Part shown: positions 45,952 through 57,993 of the stretch, in pieces
Position numbering within the stretch: position 1 is the first letter of the stretch
How the letters are laid out: each line of letters starts with the position of its first letter
NCBI GenBank assembly: GCA_028015205.1
Contig: CM051514.1
Span: 31,574,150 to 31,638,149, forward strand
DNA length: 64,000 nucleotides
Source: Mytilisepta virgata
Lineage: Eukaryota > Mollusca > Bivalvia > Mytilida > Mytilidae
Direction of reading: 5' to 3'
Made by a program: the position numbers and the translations under genes
Notes under the pieces: model-generated
The model's input: the letters and a program-made list of their open reading frames with translations, nothing else
Databases searched by the model: none
Told to the model about the DNA's origin: nothing

Positions 45952-48900
45952 AGGGGAGAGAACTCTTGGTAAAAGCATTGACGGAAAATAAGAAATGTTA
46001 ATAGGGCTTCAGTAATATGGATTGGAACTTATTTTTTTGTGAATTATAATGCATATTATAAAGAGTTGTGAAATGATGTCTGTGATTATGTTACAAGTCA
46101 ATGCTGATTTGGAAAATTGTCATCACAAAATTGTACTGAAAGATAAAGAGAAAAATATAGGAAAAATTGCTTTACTTCTTCTATGCAATTTGTATTCAGC
46201 ATTATATGTATAATACATGTGCATTTCCCACCTAAGACTAAGTAGTGTATAATGAAAAATCAGTGTCCAGAACAGTTATACACATTTTAAGAAATAAATT
46301 TCCCATATACAGAGCTTTATATTCTGTATAAAACTGTGTTCATAGGTTATAAATACATAATATTCTTGTTTAGATAGGTGTATATTTTAAGAAGTATACC
46401 AATATATTGTATTCTAGTCTTCCCTTTTGTAGAAAAAGTGCTTTCATAAGTGTAGAAAATTTGATATAGCGCTATTTGAATAAATGGTGTATTAGGTTTA
46501 TTTCTGTTAAAAAAAATAGCAATTATTGAATTATTTACCACAACAATTAGAAAATCATTTTTCCAAATCACAATGCTTTTATAGACTTTCTATGTCATAA
46601 CATTGAGTTGTGAATCTCAATTTTTTAAAGGAAAATGCAGTGCTCTTTGTAAAAATGTTATTGTCATGAATGTCATTGATATTACTATGTAAGATTAACG
46701 AGTTTTCATGATGTATGCTTTTTCTTTATATAATTATTGCCTTTTGAAATTGTTATATGATTCTGTTACCATAGTGATGGTGCCATCATGAAATGTATTG
46801 GTTTGAAAACTTTTTGAATATTTTAGAATAAAATTATTAGTCATTAAAATTTGTAAACACTGAGTAATAAATAACCATACATAGTAATATGGAATTGTTA
46901 CATTGTGATTTTAACTATTGGCTGTTTTATTGTCCAAGGATCAATAATTTAGCCAAGACAGGAATCAGCATGTAATAATATCTTAATGAATTATTTACAC
47001 TCTTGGCAAATAGGGACTTAATCTATTTTTTATATTGAATTTCATACTATCAGAGTTCAATAACAGGGACAAAGGTTGCTGAGTGGTGTAGGTAGTATGT
47101 TTAACTACGTATGATCATTATCTTTTCAAAACCGAGTTCATGATGTTGAACCCAATAAGTGGTGTAGTGTGACTCTTATCTTAATTTACAAAGATTTCAG
47201 TTCTTAACCTTAAGTGGCATTAAACTCCAAAATATAAATCAATAAGTTCAGTATCACTAATTAATTTTCAGTGAAATACAGGTTTTTGTTTTTTTTTGTA
47301 AAACACAACTTTAACATATTGTGTAACGATAAAATACTTGTGCTTATTGCATTTATAGATGGATATTTTTAACCTAAATGATTTTGCAATGATTAATTGG
47401 GTTTTTGAATATATAGAGAAATCATCTCTGACAGATCCTCTATTTAACGTGCCGTAAGATCCACAGGAAAAATCCAGTCAGCAGAAAACCAATTATATTT
47501 GCTGTGATCTTTATGAAATCTTAATCCATAGTTTTTATATATAATTTTTCTTTGTTTGACTTTTATTATTGTGGCTGTAAAATTCTATGCAACATATTTA
47601 TATATATTAGGATAGGATTTCATCATTTTTTTTCATTTAATGGACTGATGTGCTTTTATTGAAGTCATTTCTAGTTTGTAGTTTGCAGAATTTTAATTTC
47701 TTTTTTCTGTTGAATAATTTATACTTATTTTTTTATTTTAGGATTTGATAATGTTTTTTGAAAAGATATTGACCTTTCATTATCTAAATGATATTGATCA
47801 GTTATCTTATATATGAAAAACTCTTGCATCCAAAGTCAACAGTCAGTTTTTTGCCAGTTGATAGTTTAAAATTTAGTGGATGGCAAAGTAGTCTAGCTAT
47901 TGATCACTAATATGTCATTAAAATTGTTAATCTTATTACTGAGGGATGTTTAACTCAAGTCAAATTTGGCCTATCTAATGCAGATTAGTGTGCTGGAAGT
48001 TGCCTTAAATTTCCAGAAAAAAAATTATAGAATCAGAATCTGTGTTAACAGAGGATGTACATGTATGCTGAGTAAATTAGTGCTCTGAAAGTGACCATAA
48101 ATCTGCTTAAAATTCCTGTGAACAAAGGATGTATGCTTTGTAGATATTTATTGTAATATATAAATGTTTATGTTAAATAATGTAAATTATATGCATGTAT
48201 TACTGCTGTCTTTAAGGTTGTTTAGACATTTTTTTATATTCTTGTATATATTTTTTTAATGTCAGTCATTTTTATCATATATTACTTAGTTTCCTTGTGA
48301 AAACAAAGATGTTTAATAAGCTAAGTATCAATAATTCAAGGTATAAGATACATGTATAAATTTAAGTTTTATCAAAGGTTAAAGAAAACTAGGATATTTT
48401 ACTTTCAATTTGTTTTTTTTTTCCAATTTTCTGAAGGTCTTGAAGTCTTCAGGAAGCAGCATTAGTCCACACAAAATCATTTTGAAATATTGGACTTGTT
48501 TGCTCTTAAAAACTTTAATTTTGTTCATATTTTAGAATTTGATTTGGCTTTTCTCATGCAATTTTACAATATTTAACTGTCTGCTGGAAAAAGAGAAATT
48601 TCATTAAAAAAAATACAAATACTTTTTCTTCTTTTTTTTTACTTTTTTGGATTTTTATTGCCAAAAAAGAATATTGCTTGTGCCCTGTATAAAATTTATA
48701 TGCAGAATATCAGATAGAAAACAATCGAATTGGTTTTGATTTTAGTTAAATTAAATGTGCATTTCCTTGGCTTAAGTTTTTTCTTTCTTTTAAAGTCATA
48801 ACTTTACAGTAACAGAGAATGTTTTAGTCATAAAATTTGATTGAAATATATATATATTGAATATTATTGAGAAAGCAAAAACATTTCAGCTTAAAATGAT

Positions 48901-49672
48901 CACTGGTTTGTAACATCATATATGTTCAAATCCATGGAAAGCAATATTCATTTTGTAACTTTCAGATCGATTAAGTAAATATAAGGAATGCTTACTGAGA
49001 ATATTTCAACAATAATGCTTCATACAATCATGTTTTATTAAATAAAAATTACTACTTTTTATGTGTCATTTTATTAAAGTTTCATAACAAAATATGGAAC
49101 TCCAAGGGAAATGTCATAATCAAAGTCCAAAACTACTGGCAAGGTCTGGAGACATTCAGAACAACTGGAAAGCAACAGTTATACTCCTGACTTGGTACAG
49201 CCTTTTTAAAATGAAAATGGTGAGTTAAACCAGGTTTTATTTCATGATAAACCTCCACTTATGTGACAGTTGCTTTAATACTGGAGCCATTTTAACAACT
49301 CCTTATTCACACTGTTATTATATCCAGCACATCCTCAGGTTAGCCATTGGTAGATTGTTCTTCAGTGACCCATCAGTCAAATCCAAACACCTTACTTTGG
49401 TATATTGAATACTGTGAATTAAGAAATGGACATTTATTCTTGCATAAAATGTCACAAAATAAGTTATTGGAATAATAAAAATCAGTTTTATGCTGTTCAT
49501 GTTTTGTTACAAAATGTCAAATTAATCTCACATTATTGCCTCTTTTATGATAACTGAAGTTGAGGATGAATTCTATGATACCAATTTTGTACCAACAAGA
49601 TGTACACAGTTTGTCTATTTACAACTCTGTGCTCAAGAACTGACATACGCATTTAAATCATTAACAACATCA
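45952..49672 (+). other. Integrin beta 3' UTR and downstream sequence, copy 1 of a duplication
   Basis: No open frame was recognised. AATAAA signals occur at 46293, 46479, 46828, 46866 and 49041, among others; which one is used cannot be told. The copy extends upstream into exon 22 from about 45913. It is matched almost collinearly by 54513-59921 once an insertion there is removed. Short T-runs and (AT)n tracts are present. Confidence 0.7.
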
Positions 49673-52600
49673 TCATATAACTTGCATTGTGTAATGGCAT
49701 CTTCGTGTATGAATACCTATTTCACAGCATTTCAAATTGTAGAAATTGTCCTATTGCTCGCAGAAAATTATTTGGCATAAAGGACCTACCAATGATAAAA
49801 TGAGGATATTTTGAAGTCAGCATGAATTATTTCTCAGATTTATTTCACAACAAAATCAGAGATTTTAAAGTGTAATTTGATGTTTCATCAATCATATTTT
49901 ACATTTTTGTGTTTATTTTTAACAGCATCTGTTGAAAATGTTTTGTATTTTGCTTGATGAAAGATGACTTGTGATTCAAAATTGGTTGAACTAAACAATT
50001 AAAATTTTCCGCGGTTCAACAAATAGAGGAAAATTATTGTACTGACGTTACGGGTATTGTAAATGGGTTGACATGTGATGTGTTCTCAAAAGCGGGAAAG
50101 TGCCTCTGTCAAGTCATTTTCTAGCCGACTTCACACTAGTTAACTTGAAACTCAAGTTCAAAGACTATGCTGTGATATGATTTAGCGTTTTCTTTATAGT
50201 TGACATCACTTTATTTTATAAACTGTTTTTATTATGTACTTGTTATAATTCATATCTGAATGGTAGAATATTTCAAAGATGATTTTCAGAACAAATTTGA
50301 TTATGATCTAAACACTGCAAAAAATTTTCTAGGCTAATACTGTTCAGAGTATTACTCTTGTGGCGATTATTGCATTGGGTTCTGGACATAGGTTTCCATT
50401 GTTTATTCACAATTGTTTTTCCAAGGTTTTTCCTGGCCGGCGAGGTCGCCTATGATAGAGAAATTTACATTTGTTTTATAGACGAATTTTACAGAGTGCA
50501 TTATGTAAATGTATTTGTTATTGTAATGCAGTGTTCCTAAATATGCAATTTATTTGAATAAATAAAACCGGTGCCCACTAGTCTGTCGGGCTATCGGCAA
50601 TCTGATCATAATTGATGGCAAAGAGATTGGCATAGACAAATGTTATACACAACAGAATGTATGTTCAAGATTAGCATGGCTATATTCTGTATGTGCCAGG
50701 AGCTGGTATTTTTAGAGGTTGTTTCTAATAGACTTTCCATTAACTTATAATGATCACAAATAAATAACAAAATGGATAACAGGAAAGGTCAACAATGACC
50801 CTGAACAAAAAAATAACATACATGTAACAGAGCACAAAACACAACAAAGTCAGGGTGTCTGAACAGTGATTGGGTTAAACCGGTTTTTGAAGCAGTTTTT
50901 TCTGCCCTTACGCAACCACTCAGTTTGGCCATGGTTTGGCTTTGGAGCTTATAAACAACACCATGCCTTGCTGCAATGCATGAAACAGTCATCTATGATG
51001 GTTATAGTATCATTTTTCATAATTTAATGCTCTCTTTTATGCAAACTAAAGTGGTTAAATCGTGAAATTTTGTATTTGCGGGATTGGTAAATAACGACCA
51101 TCGTACGCATACAGAAAGTATGCCGCCGAGAAGAAAACTAGTTCCCAGCTGTAATGCGTATGAATTTTCTTACCATTCATATATGCACGTCTTTGATTAT
51201 ATTCGGGTAGAATTATTTATTAGGATTGCCATACCAGTTATGATGACCGGCATTATCGATTGACTTTATTATTTTGTTTACATTCAATTTGTCACCTGTA
51301 AACAAATTTTATGCGCATGTATAGCATTTTATGAGGTTGACCAGTGTCCGTTTCTTTTACGTCAGTCGTAGTATGTGTACATTGTGATGGTTTATACAAA
51401 CAAACCCGGTTTGTTTTCCATTTTTTACCTTAAAAAATATTAAATCTCGTACTGCCAGAAAAAACGTAGCGATATCGCAGGATATAAACACACTTAATAT
51501 CTATGCGTATTGTATGTAAATAAATCTAAATTCGTCTGTTGATTGTCAGCTCATTACACCTTTAAGACTAATAATTCTTTTTTCTTTGTGTAAACTCATA
51601 ATTGAACTGTTATTTAGATCTTTATAAAAGTTGTCTTATTACTGTAATTTCATAAAATATGTTGGAAGTTTGAATCATGGAATATATATCAGGAAGAATT
51701 GCTTGGAATGATTTAAATTGAAAATTGTCATTGACATTATTTGAATTAAAGTATGGTATGAATAAATTCAAGGAAACATTAATAATTTGGGTTTAGCATA
51801 TGTATTTTATGGATCAATATGACTTGGATGTATAACAGGGAATATTATTTTTCAAAAAGTTTTGAAGATGAATCCATGGAAAAATTATTTATAGAAAAAA
51901 TGCTTGGTGTTTTATTAAGTTCGTTTAATTGATGTTATAGTCTTATTATAATACTTTAATTTACAATTGACCTCATTTTTGTAGTATTGTATCATGAGCA
52001 TTATGAGAAAATTACAGGAAAATGAAATATTCAAAGAAATTGTGTTTGAATGCAATGGTAATTCCAAATATAAATCCAATAAATTTAACATAGAGTTACT
52101 CTGAAAGGGTTTGGTGTTGTGATATTATACATATTTTACCCTATATATTTCCTTGTTAAATAATCTACTGTATTACCTGTGATTAAGAATTAAAACAAGT
52201 CACTGAAAATGGCTTCATGTTTACATGGTGACTATCACCAAGGGGCATTATATTTTTCTGATCATACAAGAGGTAGACAGTATATGTCTAATTGTGTAGT
52301 TTTTTAAGCTCTGCAAAAACTTGTTCCTATTCGGTTACTACAGAAACAACATCTCAGTTATATTCTTCATTGTGGCGATTGTTCAAACACCATCTTTCAA
52401 GTAAGCAGTTTTCATATGAAACCGGCTTTCTTCTTATTGACTATTTGAGAATTATGACAAAATTCGTTATGCATTGAATGCTCTTAAACTAGGCACTGAT
52501 ACCAATGATCGAAGAAAAAATGTGCAAGAAAGAATATGGTGAACATGACCCTGACACAAAATCTAAACATGCATATTACAAAAGTTGTAAGAAATCATAC

Positions 52601-52855
52601 TTGCAAGGTCACAAGTATTTCCAACGAATACCGGTAAAGCCATGATAATGTATATATAGTTGAAGGAATCAGATATTGCTATGTCCAATAGTTAAAAACT
52701 GCCGCACAGTGCTTGCAGTGCTTTGATTATGGATACCCTAACCTCCCCTCCCCCTTATCCATCCTGGCATTCTTCTGTATAATATATACAATAAAAACCA
52801 ACACAGTATGATAATCAACAAAAAGGTGACTGCTTGCTAGAACTGCAAAATTAGG
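49673..52855. other. Spacer between the duplicated segments
   Basis: No frame over about 80 codons looks real. GAATAAATAAAA near 50550 could be a polyadenylation signal of an unseen transcript. The part at about 51040-51500 has more CpG and GC than its surroundings, including TTACGTCAG at 51358. Function unknown. Confidence 0.4.
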
Positions 52856-53674
52856 TTGGATGGTGCATTATTTAGATGGTAGGGTCAGAATCTGCTTGTT
52901 TTGTTTTTTTTAAATCTGTAAAGAGGACAAATATACCTAAGGAGCAATCTAAACAATAATCCATTGGACATACAACCCCGAGAAGACAAATGAACAACCA
53001 CAAGCACAACAAATAAACACTGAAAACTAAACAAACAATTAAGTTTAAACACATTATATTGTCAAAAATAGACAATAGGATCAGGCACAAGCTATACAAC
53101 TTATTGAGGCCTTCTCCCAAAAACAAAGAACACGAACTCTTATAAAAACCAGGAGTGAACCCAGGTTCTTCGGAAGGTTAAGCTGTAATACTAGGTAAGA
53201 CTCTCATAGCTGCTGGTCGGATACTATTAAACAGGAAAGTCGGAAATAACCAGGGTTAGATTATTTGATTGGATGGTGCATTATTTAGATGGTAGGGTCA
53301 GAATCTGCTTGTTTTGTTTTTTTTTAAATCTGTAAAGAGGACAAATATATCTAAGGAGCAATCTAAACAATAATCCATTGGACAGACAACCCCGAGAAGA
53401 CAAATGAACAACCGCAAGCACAACAAATAAACACTGAAAACTAAACAAACAATTAAGTTTAAACACATTATATTGTCAAAAATAGCCAATAGGATCAGGC
53501 ACAAGTTATACAACTTCTTGAGGCCTTTTCCCAAAACCAAAGAACACGAACTCTTATAAAAACCAGGAGTGAACCCAGGTTCTTCGGAAGGTTAAGCTGT
53601 AATACTAGGTAAGACTCTCAAAGCTGCTGGTCGGATACTATTAAACAGGAAAGTCGGAAATAACCAGGGTTAAT
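52856..53674. repeat. 413-bp direct tandem repeat, two copies
   Basis: Units start TTGGATGGTGCATTATTTAG at 52856 and 53269. They are nearly identical through CGGAAATAACCAGGGTTA. An older relative lies at 5935-6160, so the unit is a dispersed mussel-type repeat that has doubled here. Frames on the - strand inside it are by-products of the duplication. Confidence 0.9.
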
Positions 53675-54512
53675 GCTATCTCGTCATAGGCAGAGGTTGT
53701 GTTTTCAAGTGCAACTCTGAATTCGAGTCGAAGATTCCCTGTTTTTCTGTCTTAGGTTTTTGGTTCTGGCTTGGCTAACTAGCTTCTCTGTTAATAAAAT
53801 GGGCAACAACAAACATCCAATCGGGACAACGGCAGTGTAAAACCCCAACAAATCACACCAATCCTATTTTTAGAAATGTAAATCTAATATTAGCAGACAA
53901 GTTTATGACTAGATATAGTCATATTTTTATACTTTGAAAGTCTTGTACAAATCGATGGATTTCCAGTTCTGAATATTGAGATACATCCAAAAATTGACTT
54001 TAATAAAAATTAAATTGATTTTTTAGAATGTTTTATCGTTGTTCTTTTGTAGCTTATTTTCACATAAAAGAAAGTCTTGATGATTTTTAACATTTGTTTT
54101 TATTTCATTTTTTATTTTGCTTGAGCAAATACTTTAACAAAGTCATGCTTTTTAAATCAGGTAAATCATAATGTTGTATTTTTGAATACAAATAGGCCTG
54201 GAATTTAAAAAAAATCTTTGTTAAAAGTCACACACTATATTTTCATAGACTATATGAACATATGCAGGAAATATATGATTTTCAAAATTTCGGATCCACG
54301 GAATTTTGGAAATTTGGACTTTATTATCATCTAGCTCCTCTTTCATTTTTCACTTTATGCATTTATCTAGTGAGGATTGTCAACTTATTGCTTGAAAGTC
54401 TTTATAATAGAATTATCAGAAAATTTTAGGAATTCTTGTTATTATTATAATTTTTTACTTATATAATCATTATTTCAATCCATAATACCTTTGTATTTGA
54501 TTTAATTTTTTT
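53675..54512. other. Spacer before duplication copy 2
   Basis: Contains a fragment, CGGCAGTGTAAAACCCCAAC near 53830, resembling the SINE-like tails. Otherwise AT-rich without recognised features. Confidence 0.4.
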
Positions 54513-55794
54513 ACATTTCCACATATAAAAATCCTACATATGCTGGAAAGTTAAGGGGAGAGAACTCTTGGAAAAAGCATTGACGGAAAATAAGAAATGT
54601 TAATAGGGCTTCAGTAATATGGATTGGAACTTATTTTTTGTGTGAATTATAATGCATATTATAAAGAGTTGTGAAATGATGTCTGTGATTAAGTTACAAG
54701 TCAATGCTGATTTGGAAAATTGTCATTATAAAATTAGACTGAAGGATAAGAGAAAAATATAGGAAAAATTGCTTTACTTCTTCTATGCAATTTGTATTCA
54801 GCATTATATATATATAATACATGTGCATTTCCCACCTAAGACTATGTAGTGTAGTATGAAAAATCAGTGCCCAGAACAGTTATACAGGTTTTAAGAAATG
54901 AATTTTCCATATAGAGAGCTTTATATATCTGTAGAAAACGGTGTTCATATGTTATAAATACATAATATTCTTGTTTAGATATGTGAATATTATAAGAAGT
55001 ATACCAATATATAGTATTCTAGTCTTCCCTTTTGTAGAAAAAGTGTGTAGAAAAATTGATATAGCGTTATTTGAATAAATGGTGTATTAGGTTTATTTCT
55101 GTTAAAAAATTTAGCAATTATTGAATTATTTACCACAACAATTAGAATATGATTTTTCCAAATCACAAGGCTTTTATAGACTTTCTATGTCGTAACATTG
55201 AGTTGTGAATCTCAATTTTGTAAAGGAAAATGCAATGCTCTTTGTAAAAATGTTATGGTCATTGATAATGTATAAGATTTAAGAGTTTTCTTGATGTATG
55301 CTTTTTCTTTATATAATTATTGCCTTTTGAGTTTGTTACATGCATATGATTCTGTTACCATAGTGATGGTGCCATCATGGAACGTATAAGTTTGAAAACG
55401 TTTTGAATATTTTAGAATCAAATTAAAATTTGTAAACACTGAATAATACATAACCATACATAGTAATATGGAATTGTTACATCGTGATTTTAACTATTGG
55501 CTGTTTTATTGTCCGAGGACCAATAATTTAGCTAAGACAGGAATCAGCATGTAATAATATCTTAATGAATTATTTACACTCTTGGCAAATAGGGACTTAA
55601 TCTATTTTCTATATTGAATTTCATACCATCAGAGTTCAATAACAGGGACAAAGGTTGCTGAGTGGTGTAGGTAGTATGTTTAACTATGTATGATCATTAT
55701 TTTTTCAAAACTGAGTTCATGATGTTGAATCCAATAAGTGGTGTAGTGTGACTCTTATCTTAATTTACAAAGATTTCAGTTCTTAACCTTCGGC

Positions 55795-55868
55795 CACCAA
55801 TAATAACTGGCTGCCATGTTATAACCAAATTCACTGAAAGTGGCATTAAACCCCAAAATATGAATCAA
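55795..55868 (+). repeat. SINE-like fragment kept only in duplication copy 2
   Basis: GGCCACCAATAATAACTGGC then AGTGGCATTAAACCCC. Copy 1 (47204-47235) has only the AGTGGCATTAAACTCC part joined directly to CTTAACCTTA, a difference of about 49 bp. Confidence 0.6.
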
Positions 55869-56356
55869 TAAGTTCAGTATCACTAATTAATTTTCAGTGA
55901 ATTACGGGTTTTTTTTGTTTTTTTTTGTAAAACCCAACTTTAACATATTGTGTAACGATAAAATACTTGTGCTTATTGCATTTATAGATGGATATTTTTA
56001 ACCTAAATGATTTTGCAATGATTAATTGGGTTTTTGAATATATACAGAAATCATCTCTGACAGATCCTCTATTTAACGTGCCGTAAGATCCACAGGAAAA
56101 ATCCAGTCAGCAGAAAACCAATTATATTTGCTGTGATCTTTATGAAATCTTAATCGATAGTTTTTATATATAATTTTTCTTTGTTTGGCTTTTATTGTGG
56201 CTGTAAAATTCTATGCAACATACTTATATATATTAGGATAGGATTTCATCATTTTTTTTCATTTAATGGATTGATGTGCTTTTCTTGAAGTCATTTCTAG
56301 TTTGTAGTTTGCAGAATTTTAATTTCTTTTTTCTGTTGAATAATTTATACTTATTT

Positions 56357-57993
56357 TTATACGACCGCAAAATTTTTGCGGTCGTATATTGGTATGACGT
56401 TGGCGTCGTCGTCGTCGTCCTAAGACATTTGGTTTTCGCACTATAACTTTAGTATAAGTTAATAGAAATCTATGAAATTTAAACACAAGGTTTATGACCA
56501 CAAAAGGAAGGTTGAGATTGATTTTGGGAGTTTTGGTCCCAACAGTTTAAGAATTAGGGGCCAAAAAAGGGCCCAATAAGCATTTTTGTTGGTTTTCGCA
56601 CAATAACTCTAGTATAAGTAAATAGAAATCTATGAAATTTTAACACAAGGTTTATGACAATTTTTTTGAGTTTTGATCCCAACAGTTTAGGAATTAGGGG
56701 CTAAAAAGGGCCCAAATAAGCATTTTTCTTGGTTTTTGCACAATAACTTTAGTATAAGTAAATAGAAATCTATGATATTATCTTGGTGTAAGGGAGGTAG
56801 TCCAAACACATTTAAAGTAAAATATTGTGTATGATTCAATTATGTATAAAGAAATGTAGATTGTCTTGGGGTGATTTATAGCTGTCAATTTATTTTTAGA
56901 AGTTACTATTAATTAATAGTAATTTTAGCCATATGTCATTTTCTATTTTAAGACTTCAATGATGTATTTAAATGGGTAATTATGTTTGCAAACTCCATGA
57001 GAAATTTGAATAGGGATTATGACCTTATCTTGAGGGAAAGATTTTTTTTTTGGAAAAAGGGAAAGGTGGGGGGGGGGGGGTGAAAATTTAGGGGGAAAAT
57101 AAGAAATTGTGGGGGGGGGGGGACAATTTTTTCTCATTTCAGATTTCAGAAATTAAAAAGAACATTTCTTCAAACATTTTTTTTTGCAAAAAAGGGTTGG
57201 AGGGGGTACAATAATTTTTTTTTTTGGAGGGGGGGTCAATACGCAATAGCATAGTGTATTGCACAAGAAGCAAAAAATTGAATATGAATTCAAATCATAT
57301 GACCAATTCTAAGTTCTTTGATTTGAATTATTCTGTGTCAGAAACCTATTATGTGTCAAATATTTAAAGAAATTTTCAATTGCACAGTATTGCGCAATAG
57401 CAATTAATCTTCAATTGCACAGTATTGCGCAATAGCAAGAAATTGATATGTGTGCCCTGTTATCAAAACTTTATTATTAACAAATTTCATTGGAAATTTG
57501 CCAATAACTTTAGTTTAATGGACTTCATTTGAAATTTGCCAATATAAAATGTGCTGACGAAGTTTTTTTGTTTATCTCATCTAAACTGCTTTTAAATTAT
57601 GTATATTTAAAATTTGCCATCCATGACTATGATGTCATTTTCTATTTTAATACGTTTATGGTGTATTTAAATGGGCTGTTATGGTTGCAAAGTATAAGGA
57701 AATTGTTGGGGGGGAGGGGGGATTTGAAAACAAAATTTAGCGGGTGTAATTGAGAAATTGGGAATGGGGTTAATTTTTTTCTCATTTCATATTGCATGAA
57801 TTTAAAAAGATAATTTTATATTTTTTTTAGCAAAAAAAAGGGGGGTTACAATAAATTTTATTGTTTTTTGGGTTTTTTTCGTAGTGTATTGCACAAAAGC
57901 TAAAAAAGGGGTAAATTATTTTTTTGGGGGGGAGGGGGGCTATTCAGGGTTCAACATCTGCGGTCGTATCTAGCTGCGCCCCGCGGAGCATTT
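56357..57993 (+). mobile_element. Palindrome-headed element, copy C, inserted in duplication copy 2
   Basis: Starts with the ATACGACCGCAAAATTTTTG palindrome after a T-rich flank. Two intact unit markers are 160 bp apart (56437, 56597) and a third at 56737 is shortened by about 20 bp. The 261-bp unit is replaced by other sequence. It ends CTGCGGTCGTATCTAGCTGC then GCGGAGCATTT. Copy 1 at about 47735 has the empty site, so the insertion follows the duplication or affected one copy only. Confidence 0.85.

Noticed and set aside
51358..51366. CRE site as a proven promoter element
   Set aside because: A single short motif is expected by chance; reported only as part of an unexplained CpG-richer stretch.
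52872..53540. Repeated - strand frames of 60-84 codons
   Set aside because: They duplicate with the 413-bp tandem unit and have no recognisable domain.
54513..54580. Alternative last exon of the integrin gene
   Set aside because: The acceptor and first half of the exon are missing and the stop is lost, so it is treated as a duplicated fragment.
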